Assembly: GCA_030044395.1 (NCBI GenBank)
Contig: JASHVW010000415.1
Coordinates: 1 to 9,957, forward strand
Reading direction: 5' to 3'
Length of the DNA: 9,957 nt
From: Verrucomicrobiia bacterium
GTDB taxonomy: Bacteria > Verrucomicrobiota > Verrucomicrobiia > Limisphaerales > UBA11358
Position 1 is the first letter of the stretch. Every line of letters starts with the position of its first letter. This document shows positions 1 to 7,101 of this stretch, piece after piece. The translations under genes were made by a program, and so were the position numbers. Below the pieces are notes generated by a model, which was not told the DNA's origin, searched no databases, and was given only the letters and a program-made list of their open reading frames with translations.

Positions 1-84
1 TTTTCAGACGCGCTCCTGGTTCGATCGGCGCATTTACACGCTTTACGCGAAAACTTTTTGGCGTAGGATAATGCCTGTTTCGCT
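1..84. other. Leader region upstream of the sensor kinase; possible tail of an upstream gene
   Basis: No gene can be assigned here. All three + frames are open from the window edge: one to TAG at 64-66, one to TAA at 69-71, and one to TGA at 86-88. The last would overlap the TTG start of the kinase at 85 (TTGA). Any of these could be the C-terminal end of a preceding gene, but the stretch is too short to recognise. A GATAAT at 67-72 resembles a -10 box but has no convincing -35 partner and would leave almost no leader. Confidence 0.3.
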
Positions 85-3000
85 TTGACGCAGAGATTTT
101 ACATCGGTTTGATTTTGGGCCTCGCGGCGCTTGCGCCTCCTGTTCTCCAGGCCGATGACGCCAATCCCGACCTGGCAGGGCGCGCGACGGCAATGCGCGT
201 CTGGCGCATGGCTGACGGCCTGCCGTCCGATTCCGTAACCGCAATTATCCAAACCAGCGATGGCTTTATCTGGGTGGGCACCGACGCGGGACTCGTCCGG
301 TTCGATGGCGTCAAATTTACGCCAATCCATTTGATTGGTTCCACGACCAATAATCCACACATTACCGCTTTGTGCGAAGATCTGGGCGGGCATCTGTGGA
401 TCGGGACGCAACAAAACGGATTGTTTGAATTGGCGGAAGGGGAGACGCGGCATTTTACGAAAAATCAGGGCCTGCTTGACGATGGCTTGACGAGTCTGGC
501 GGCGGACACCCATGGGTGGGTTTGGATAGGCAGCAAATTCGGGCTGAATCTTTGGGATGGAAAAAATTTCGAATCATTTACCGTGCGTGACGGCCTTCCG
601 GATGCCGACGTGTCTGGTGTGAACGTGGCGCGTTCGGGAACGGTCTGGATTACCACGCGCAAGGGCATGTGCCGCTTCATGAACAATCACATTGTTCCGT
701 ATGAATTTCAAACGGAAAGCCAGGGACGCCGCCCGGAATATCTAGGCATTTACGAGGATCAGCGAGGAAATTTGTGGGCCTATGGCGACACTTATCTCAT
801 CAATCTGGCGGCCGACAAACGGTTCAATTATTTCCGCAGTTCCGAATCCTCTTTGGACCGAATCTGGAGTTTGTGTGAAGGGCAGGATGGCCGCCTTTGG
901 ATCGGCACAAGCGGACGCGGCCTCTTTTGCTTTGATAACGATCGTTTCCAACCGGTGACTCTCGACCAGGACCGCTGGCCGTACGATGTGCGCGCCATTT
1001 GCGAAGACGATGAAGGCAACCTCTGGCTCGGAACGTCCGGCGGCGGCTTGATTCAACTACGCCCGCAATCCGTCAATGACTTGCAGGCGGAACAGGGACT
1101 CCCTGACAGCATGACCACGGCGCTGGCTGCGGATGCCGATGGGCGAATTTACGTTGGCCTGCAACGCGGCGGGCTGTTTGTCGGTGAATCAGGAAGATTT
1201 GATCCTGTGGAAAACAGCGACAAGTGGGGAGTCCAAAACTATGTCCTGTCCCTCTGTGCCACGCGTGACGGCACCGTGTGGGCCGGAACGCTGGGCTCCG
1301 GGTTATATGGCCTGCGAAATGGACGCGAAATTCACCTGACCACCGCTGATGGCCTCGCGGATAACACGGTTCTGGCCCTGTGCAACGACGGCAACGGGGG
1401 CATTTGGTTCAGCGCAGGCTCGGGCGTCGTCTATCATCTCGCCGGAAACAGCCTGACCCGCTTTGACACGGCAGATGGTTTGCCGGCATCCCCCGTGACG
1501 GCAATCATTCCAGCCGGGTCCGGCGGCCTGTGGCTCGGAACACAGGATGGCCAAATTCTGCGTGAAGAACACGGTGCCTTCACCAACTGCCAGGCCGCGG
1601 CCATTTTTGGCCACAATCCCGTTCTTGCCTTGTATGAGCCGGCGCCGGGGCAACTGTGGATTGGCGCAGCCGGAGGCGGACTAACCTGTCTCGCCAATGA
1701 TGCCGCGAGAAATTGGAACACCGTTGGCGGCCTGCCCAGTGACGTCGTGGCCGGAATCATCGAAGACAACGAAAAAACTCTATGGCTGGCGACCGGCGCC
1801 GGAATTTATCGCGTCAATTCCGCCGATATCCATAAGTCCCTCGTCAATCCGAGTGTCCCCCTCGTTTGTGGATTGATGTCCAAAGCCGCAACCATTTCGG
1901 ACCCTCCGGCAATTTCTTGCGGAACACGTGTCCTTCTCTCGCCCGACGGCGAGCTTTGGTTTGGCACTTCTGACGGTGTTCTGAGGGTGGATCCGCGCAA
2001 TTCGAAAATCGTGCGGCACCCCCTCCCGGTGTTCATCGAAAGCGTTGTCTTTAACGGCAATACAATTTCCTTGTTGAATGGGCCAATGTGGTCGCCGCCG
2101 TCAAACAGCCTCCCATTTCAAGCGGCCAACTTGCGATCGCTTGAATTTCATTTCACCGCTTTAAGTTTTTCAGCCGATGAAATTCAATTCCGCCACAAGC
2201 TCGAAGACAATGACGCTGATTGGGTGGACGACGGCGCCAACCGCTCGGTATCGTATGGTCGTCTGTCTTACGGCCACTACCGCTTTCGCGTGCAGGCCCG
2301 CCGCGCGGATGGGGATTGGCATGAGGCGGCGGAAACGTTTGCGTTTGTGGTCCCCACGCCGTTGTACTTGCAAACGTGGGCCCTCGATGCGTATGGCCTC
2401 ACAGGGATTGCCCTGATCGTGGGAATTGTCCGGGTGGTTTCGCACCGGCGTTTGCGCTTCAGGCTCGCGCGATTGGAGCAGCAGCAGTCTCTCGAACGCG
2501 AACGCATGCGCATCGCGCGCGATATGCACGATGAAATAGGATCGAAATTGACCAAGATCTCCTTTTTAAGCGAGCACGCGCAGGTGGACATGAAGCCTGG
2601 AAATCCGCTCGCCGAGAAAATCGGTTCGATCGCCGAAAGCTCACGCGAACTGCTCAAAACCATGGATGAAATCGTCTGGGTCGTTAATCCCCGCAACGAT
2701 ACGCTGGAGAACCTCACCGGCTATTTGTCCGCCTACGCCATTGAATATTTTCAAAACACGCCGATCGAGTGTGAAATGCGATTGTTGAAGGATATTCCGA
2801 GTTTTCCGCTGTCGTCGGAGACCCGCCACAATCTTTTCCTGGCTTTTGAAGAATCCCTGAACAATGTGCTCAAACATTCCGCGGCCGGAAAGGTAAAAGT
2901 GGAGATGGCCGTTTCGGCACGCGAATTTGAACTCAAAATCACCGACGACGGTATCGGTTTTGACGCGTTTGCCATGGCGGCGATGAACAGCCACGACCGC

Positions 3001-3144
3001 AATGGCGGTGGGAATGGTTTGAAAAATATGCGCCAACGGCTGTCAACCGTCGGTGGCGAGTGCATCCTCTCCAGCATCCCCGGCAAGGGCACTGCCATCG
3101 TCCTGCGCATTCCTCTGATTATTGAAAGGCCACCCGGGCCATGA
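85..3144 (+). CDS. Periplasmic two-propeller sensor histidine kinase (Reg_prop x14, Y_Y_Y, HisKA_3, HATPase_c)
   Basis: This is a membrane sensor kinase that probably detects an extracytoplasmic, likely glycan-derived, ligand and phosphorylates the regulator encoded next. The start is TTG: an in-frame stop at 64 excludes longer forms, and starting at 85 gives a signal peptide (hydrophobic residues 5-20, likely cut after A23). Using the first in-frame ATG (residue 37) would lose it. Residues 40-640 hold fourteen Reg_prop repeats of about 42 residues, each with a W[IVL]G[TS]-like strand (W63, W105, W147, W188, W231, W272, W314, Y356, W399, W441, W483, W525, W567, W625), as expected for two 7-bladed propellers. 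A Y_Y_Y domain follows at about 683-757, one transmembrane helix at about 766-785, then a HisKA_3 helix with the phosphoacceptor H815 (ARDMHDEIG). The ATPase has an N box around N926/N927, a DDGIGFD G1 box at 954-960, a G2 region near 976-983 and GKGT at 1000-1003. No receiver or AraC domain is fused. The ligand is unknown. Confidence 0.93.
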   Translation: MTQRFYIGLILGLAALAPPVLQADDANPDLAGRATAMRVWRMADGLPSDSVTAIIQTSDGFIWVGTDAGLVRFDGVKFTPIHLIGSTTNNPHITALCEDLGGHLWIGTQQNGLFELAEGETRHFTKNQGLLDDGLTSLAADTHGWVWIGSKFGLNLWDGKNFESFTVRDGLPDADVSGVNVARSGTVWITTRKGMCRFMNNHIVPYEFQTESQGRRPEYLGIYEDQRGNLWAYGDTYLINLAADKRFNYFRSSESSLDRIWSLCEGQDGRLWIGTSGRGLFCFDNDRFQPVTLDQDRWPYDVRAICEDDEGNLWLGTSGGGLIQLRPQSVNDLQAEQGLPDSMTTALAADADGRIYVGLQRGGLFVGESGRFDPVENSDKWGVQNYVLSLCATRDGTVWAGTLGSGLYGLRNGREIHLTTADGLADNTVLALCNDGNGGIWFSAGSGVVYHLAGNSLTRFDTADGLPASPVTAIIPAGSGGLWLGTQDGQILREEHGAFTNCQAAAIFGHNPVLALYEPAPGQLWIGAAGGGLTCLANDAARNWNTVGGLPSDVVAGIIEDNEKTLWLATGAGIYRVNSADIHKSLVNPSVPLVCGLMSKAATISDPPAISCGTRVLLSPDGELWFGTSDGVLRVDPRNSKIVRHPLPVFIESVVFNGNTISLLNGPMWSPPSNSLPFQAANLRSLEFHFTALSFSADEIQFRHKLEDNDADWVDDGANRSVSYGRLSYGHYRFRVQARRADGDWHEAAETFAFVVPTPLYLQTWALDAYGLTGIALIVGIVRVVSHRRLRFRLARLEQQQSLERERMRIARDMHDEIGSKLTKISFLSEHAQVDMKPGNPLAEKIGSIAESSRELLKTMDEIVWVVNPRNDTLENLTGYLSAYAIEYFQNTPIECEMRLLKDIPSFPLSSETRHNLFLAFEESLNNVLKHSAAGKVKVEMAVSAREFELKITDDGIGFDAFAMAAMNSHDRNGGGNGLKNMRQRLSTVGGECILSSIPGKGTAIVLRIPLIIERPPGP
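3124..3129 (+). promoter_or_regulatory. Likely ribosome binding site of the response regulator
   Basis: GAAAGG lies 11 bases before the ATG at 3141, inside the last codons of the kinase gene. Together with the ATGA overlap this supports translational coupling of the sensor and regulator. It is a modest match at slightly long spacing. Confidence 0.35.
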
Positions 3145-3788
3145 AAAAAATCATCACCGTTTCCATCGTGGACGATGAAGCTGACTTGCGTGAGCATATC
3201 GCCGGCTACTTGGCGGCCGCCGGAAATATCCAGTGCAAAAGCGCCTATGCCTCTGGTGAAGAAGCGCTGAAATTCCTCCCGGGGGATAATCCCGATGTCA
3301 TCCTGATGGACATTAATCTTGGGGACATGGACGGCATCGAATGCGTTCGCCAATTGACGGCCCTCATGCCGGAGGCGCAGGTGCTCATGCTGACCGTATT
3401 TGACGACACCGAGAAAATTTTTCGCGCCCTCGCCGCGGGCGCCAGTGGCTATTTGTTGAAACGGCAGTCGCCAAAAAAACTGCTGGAAGCCATTGAAGAA
3501 GTCTGCGCCGGTGGTTCGCCCATGTCCGCCCCCATCGCGCGCAAGGTCGTGCAATCATTCAAATCCACGCTGCCGCACAGTAATAAATCAGCCGAACTCT
3601 CGCCGCAGGAACACGCCGTCCTCGTCGGACTCGCGGAGGGACTTGTCTATAAACAAATAGCGGACCAATTGGAAGTGAGTATCCATACCGTCCGGAATTA
3701 TATACGGCGAATTTACGAAAAACTGCACGTCCATACCCGCACCGAGGCGGTCGTAAAATTCCTCAACAGAAAAAGTTCAATTCAATGA
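3141..3788 (+). CDS. NarL/FixJ (LuxR-type) response regulator
   Basis: This is a cytoplasmic DNA-binding regulator and the probable phosphotransfer partner of the preceding kinase. Its 215 residues are typical for the NarL family. The receiver domain (about 5-120) has the acidic pair D11/D12, phosphoacceptor D57 (ILMDINL), switch T85 and conserved K107. After a linker at about 138-152 comes the LuxR-type helix-turn-helix (about 153-212), starting with LSPQE and carrying the GLVYKQIADQL and SIHTVRNYIRRIYEKL helices, the second being the recognition region. The ATG at 3141 overlaps the kinase stop in an ATGA junction, the usual sign of coupled translation. The HisKA_3 kinase type normally pairs with NarL-type regulators, so cognate pairing is well supported. 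Its target promoters are not shown by the sequence. The two downstream glycosidase genes and the operon itself are the obvious candidates by position. Confidence 0.95.
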   Translation: MKKIITVSIVDDEADLREHIAGYLAAAGNIQCKSAYASGEEALKFLPGDNPDVILMDINLGDMDGIECVRQLTALMPEAQVLMLTVFDDTEKIFRALAAGASGYLLKRQSPKKLLEAIEEVCAGGSPMSAPIARKVVQSFKSTLPHSNKSAELSPQEHAVLVGLAEGLVYKQIADQLEVSIHTVRNYIRRIYEKLHVHTRTEAVVKFLNRKSSIQ

Positions 3789-3795
3789 GAATGCA

Positions 3796-6045
3796 ATGAA
3801 AAGATTCGGCATCGCCATATATGCGTTTGTGGCTGCGGTTTCCATTTCCGCCCACGCCAATGAAACCGCCGCATGGCATCCCGCTGACGCTCCCTTGCTC
3901 ACGCGCTGGGCTGCCGATGTCAGCCCCACAAACGTGTTGCCGGAGTATCCTCGCCCCCAAATGGCCAGGCCGGATTGGATGAATTTGAATGGACTATGGG
4001 ATTATGCCATTGCGCCGGGTTCCGTTGACTCCCTGCCCCCATTTGCCGGCAAAATCCTGGTTCCGTTTCCGGTTGAATCCGCGCTCTCCGGCGTGATGAC
4101 CCGCTTTGATGACCAAAGCAAACTGTGGTATCACCGGACTTTCCTCGTGCCCGAATCGTGGCGCGGTCGCCGCGTCCGTTTGCATTTTGGCGCGGTCAAT
4201 TGGCAGTGCGAAATCTGGGTCAATAGCCAGATCATCGGCAGCCACCAAGGGGGTTACGACCCGTTTACGTTCGATATCACCGAAGCCTTGCATTGGACCA
4301 ACGCGGAGGACATCGCCGTCGTTGTCACCAACCCCACCGAGGACGGCGACCAACCCCGCGGCAAACAGTCGCGCAGTCCGGAAGGAATTTTTTACACGGC
4401 CTCTTCCGGTATCTGGCAAAACGTGTGGCTCGAGCCGGTCCCCGCCGTGTGCATTGACGGCATCAATACTGTCCCCGATGTTGATTCCAAATCGCTCCAT
4501 CTGCGCGTCGCCGTCAATAATTTCTCGCCCAATCTTCGCGTCGAAGCCACGGCTTCGGTTGATGGACGGGAAGTCGGAACCGTTGGCGGACCGGCCAATG
4601 GGGAATTGGTCTTGAGCCTGCCGACGATGCATCTCTGGTCGCCGGATGACCCGTTTCTCTATGACTTGAAGGTAACCTTGATGGACGGACATCAGGTTCT
4701 GGATTCCGTTTCGAGTTATTTCGGCATGAGAAAAATCGCGTTGGAAAAGGATGCCCAGGGCGTCGTGAGAATCGCCCTCAATAACCATCCCATTTTTCAA
4801 ATCGGAGCGCTCGATCAAGGCTTCTGGCCTGACGGAATTTATACCGCGCCCACCGACGACGCGGAACGTTCTGACATCGAGTTTTTAAAGAAAAGCGGAT
4901 TCAATCTTATCCGGAAGCACGTCAAGGTGGAACCCGACCGATGGTATTACTGGTGCGACAAACTGGGGATGCTTGTCTGGCAGGATATGCCGAGCGGCAA
5001 CAATGCCACGCCTGCCGGACGCCGCGATTTTGAATCGGAATTGCTCCACATGATCGGCCATTTGGATGACCATCCATGCATCATCACCTGGGTCCTGTTT
5101 AACGAGGGCTGGGGACAGTATGACACGGAGTCATTGACAAAATGGATCAAACAAATGGACCCGTCACGGTTGGTGGATGATGCCAGTGGCTGGACCGATA
5201 TGCGTGCAGGCGACCTCGTGGACATGCACAATTATCCAGGACCGGGCGCGCCAGATTCCGATCTCCATCGCGCCGCCGTATTGGGCGAGTACGGAGGGCT
5301 GGGATTAATCGTGCCGGGGCATACGTGGTCCGCAACCAACTGCTGGGGTTACGTGATGCTCACCAACAGTCAGGACCTCGCCACCCGATACCAGGGAATG
5401 CTCAAACAAGTTTGGAGATTGCATGACCTGAACGGGCTAAACGCCGCCGTCTATACTCAAACTGCCGACGTGGAAACGGAATGCAACGGCCTGCAAACTT
5501 ATGACCGTGCCGTCGCCAAAATCAGCCCCGCTGTCCTGGCTCAGGCCAATCGCGGCGGATTTTGGGGAACACCCATGAAAGTCATTTTGCCGGATGCCTT
5601 GTTTGGCCGGACAAGTTGGAAATATACAACGGATAAGCCCGCTGACGATTGGTTTCAACCCGGATTCGACGCTTCAGTTTGGAAAGATGGCGTTGGCGGA
5701 TTTGGAACCGCCGGAACACCCGGTATCGTTGTCAATTGCACGTGGAACACCTCTGACATTTGGTTGCGCCGGGATTTCACTTTAAATTCCAGCGATATTC
5801 CAGGCATTCAGTTGCAGCTGTTTCATGATGAAGATGTCGAAGTTTATTTGAATGGCGTCCTGGCTTTGAAACTTCACGGCTTTATCACCGATTACGATGA
5901 ATTTGATGTCTCAAAGGATGCCCTTGAGGCGCTTCTACCCGGCGAAAATACAATCGCGGTTCATTGTCATCAAACGGTCGGTGGACAAGGCGTGGATGTC
6001 GGAATTTTCACGCCGCAAACAGACGCAAAACCGGATTTACAGTAG
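3796..6045 (+). CDS. Secreted glycoside hydrolase family 2 protein with extra C-terminal domain
   Basis: This exported retaining beta-glycosidase belongs to the beta-galactosidase/beta-glucuronidase superfamily. The 749-residue product begins with a Sec signal peptide (about 1-21, AHA before N22). It then has the GH2 N-terminal sugar-binding jelly roll (about 50-215, including LNGLWDYAI and a WVNSQIIGSHQGGYDPF segment), an immunoglobulin-like sandwich (about 219-312) and a TIM barrel (about 314-590). The acid/base is E437 in the FNEGWG motif, and the nucleophile is probably E498 in LGEYGG. Residues about 595-749 form an additional beta-rich domain with a GFGTAGTPG turn, a TSDIWLRRDF strand and a DVEVYLNGVLAL segment, resembling the galactose-binding-like fold found on other secreted hydrolases. 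Substrate is not clear: beta-galactoside, glucuronide, mannoside or another sugar are all possible within GH2, and the barrel region RKHVKVEP (373-380) belongs to a poorly characterised subgroup. The gene lies 7 bases after the regulator and is probably co-transcribed with it. Confidence 0.92.
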   Translation: MKRFGIAIYAFVAAVSISAHANETAAWHPADAPLLTRWAADVSPTNVLPEYPRPQMARPDWMNLNGLWDYAIAPGSVDSLPPFAGKILVPFPVESALSGVMTRFDDQSKLWYHRTFLVPESWRGRRVRLHFGAVNWQCEIWVNSQIIGSHQGGYDPFTFDITEALHWTNAEDIAVVVTNPTEDGDQPRGKQSRSPEGIFYTASSGIWQNVWLEPVPAVCIDGINTVPDVDSKSLHLRVAVNNFSPNLRVEATASVDGREVGTVGGPANGELVLSLPTMHLWSPDDPFLYDLKVTLMDGHQVLDSVSSYFGMRKIALEKDAQGVVRIALNNHPIFQIGALDQGFWPDGIYTAPTDDAERSDIEFLKKSGFNLIRKHVKVEPDRWYYWCDKLGMLVWQDMPSGNNATPAGRRDFESELLHMIGHLDDHPCIITWVLFNEGWGQYDTESLTKWIKQMDPSRLVDDASGWTDMRAGDLVDMHNYPGPGAPDSDLHRAAVLGEYGGLGLIVPGHTWSATNCWGYVMLTNSQDLATRYQGMLKQVWRLHDLNGLNAAVYTQTADVETECNGLQTYDRAVAKISPAVLAQANRGGFWGTPMKVILPDALFGRTSWKYTTDKPADDWFQPGFDASVWKDGVGGFGTAGTPGIVVNCTWNTSDIWLRRDFTLNSSDIPGIQLQLFHDEDVEVYLNGVLALKLHGFITDYDEFDVSKDALEALLPGENTIAVHCHQTVGGQGVDVGIFTPQTDAKPDLQ

Positions 6046-6058
6046 GCTTCAACTGGCT

Positions 6059-7087
6059 ATGCGGCAAAAATCTCGATGTTTCACTATTTTGCTGCTCTCG
6101 CTGTCACTTGCGGCATTCGATGCCGCCGTCACCTTCGCCTCTGACGACGCCCGCGGCCAAACATTTACAAATCCAATCATCAGCCATGGCGCTGACCCTT
6201 GGGTGATTCGGTGGGACTCGGCATATTATTATTGCTTTTCCACCCACGGCAGTATTTGGGTAAATGTGGCCACCAACCTTGAGGCGATCGGCGCGGGTGA
6301 CCCCAATCTGGTCTGGAGCCCTCCGCGCGGCACCCGTTACTCCCGGGAACTTTGGGCGCCTGAACTCCATTTTCTTCAGGGCAATTGGTATATCTACCTG
6401 GCTGCGGACGATGGCAATAATTCAAATCATCGAATGTATGTTTTGGAAGGAACCACGATGGATCCGACAAAGCCATTTATATTGAAAGGCAAAATTGCCT
6501 CGACTGACGATCATTGGGCAATTGACGGCACGGTCTTGGAAATGCCGGACCGGGAACTCTATTTTATCTGGTCCGGTTGGGCGGGAACCAACAACGTGGC
6601 GCAAAATCTTTACATCGCCCCCATGAGCAACCCTTGGACAATTGTTGGCAGCCGTGTTTGTATCTCCCAGCCTGAATTTCCGTGGGAAATGCACGGCCTG
6701 CCTGTCAACGAAGGACCGGAGACTCTTTGGCACGACGGGCGCGCCTTTATCATTTATTCGGCCTCCGGCATGTGGACTGATGATTATTGTTTGGGCGAGT
6801 TGGCGTGGAATGGCGGCAATGTCCTTGACGCCGGGTCCTGGATCAAAACTCCCAAACCGGTTTTTGACGGCACGGCAGCGGTTTTTGGGCCGGGACACTG
6901 TTCGTTCGTCCACTCGCCGGATGGCAAGGAGGACTGGCTTGTCTATCACGCGCATGTCTCCCGCGGTTCAGGCGCCAGGCGGAACGTCCGCATCCAGCAG
7001 TTCACCTGGAATGCAGATGGTTCGCCCAATTTCGGAACTCCAGTTGCGGCCGGTGTTCCGTTGCCGCGGCCTTCGGGAGAGAATTGA
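6059..7087 (+). CDS. Secreted glycoside hydrolase family 43 protein (arabinofuranosidase/xylosidase-like)
   Basis: This exported, inverting five-bladed beta-propeller glycosidase is 342 residues from the ATG at 6059. That start is chosen because it directly precedes a signal peptide (RQKSR then a hydrophobic stretch 8-20, likely cut after A27). The frame is open 54 codons further upstream, but only inside the GH2 gene. The three GH43 catalytic acids are visible: D46 (base, GADPWVI), D156 (pKa modulator, AIDGTVLE) and E218 (acid, VNEGPE). WAPELHF at 99-105 and GPGHCSF at 277-283 are also family signatures. The sequence style matches single-domain GH43 enzymes annotated as alpha-L-arabinofuranosidase or beta-xylosidase; the exact bond cleaved cannot be read from sequence. 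There is no accessory binding module. The 13-base gap after GH2 supports one transcript, and the pair suggests joint attack on a hemicellulose- or pectin-type side chain. Confidence 0.92.
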   Translation: MRQKSRCFTILLLSLSLAAFDAAVTFASDDARGQTFTNPIISHGADPWVIRWDSAYYYCFSTHGSIWVNVATNLEAIGAGDPNLVWSPPRGTRYSRELWAPELHFLQGNWYIYLAADDGNNSNHRMYVLEGTTMDPTKPFILKGKIASTDDHWAIDGTVLEMPDRELYFIWSGWAGTNNVAQNLYIAPMSNPWTIVGSRVCISQPEFPWEMHGLPVNEGPETLWHDGRAFIIYSASGMWTDDYCLGELAWNGGNVLDAGSWIKTPKPVFDGTAAVFGPGHCSFVHSPDGKEDWLVYHAHVSRGSGARRNVRIQQFTWNADGSPNFGTPVAAGVPLPRPSGEN

Positions 7088-7101
7088 AAAACAGGTCTAA
7101 C
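7088..7101. other. Convergent gene junction, 14 bases
   Basis: Only 14 bases separate the stop of the GH43 gene (+) from the stop of argA (-). There is no room for a conventional hairpin terminator, and no inverted repeat with a T-run is evident at either gene end. Transcription from each side therefore probably stops inside the opposing gene or by Rho. Confidence 0.6.

Noticed and set aside
42..72. Candidate sigma-70 promoter ending in GATAAT at 67-72
   Set aside because: The -35 candidates are poor or wrongly spaced, and transcription would start only a few bases before the TTG start. It may be chance.
2751..3554. Long - strand open frame (267 codons) across the kinase/regulator junction
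   Set aside because: It overlaps two well-supported + strand genes, including the HATPase motifs and the receiver domain, and has no recognisable domain.
3789..3795. ATG at 3791 as start of a separate frame before GH2
   Set aside because: It is in another frame. The ATG at 3796 gives a signal peptide and the GH2 protein.
3994..4818. Long - strand open frame (274 codons) opposite GH2
   Set aside because: It is antisense to the conserved N-terminal GH2 domains, and its composition follows the complementary codons of that gene.
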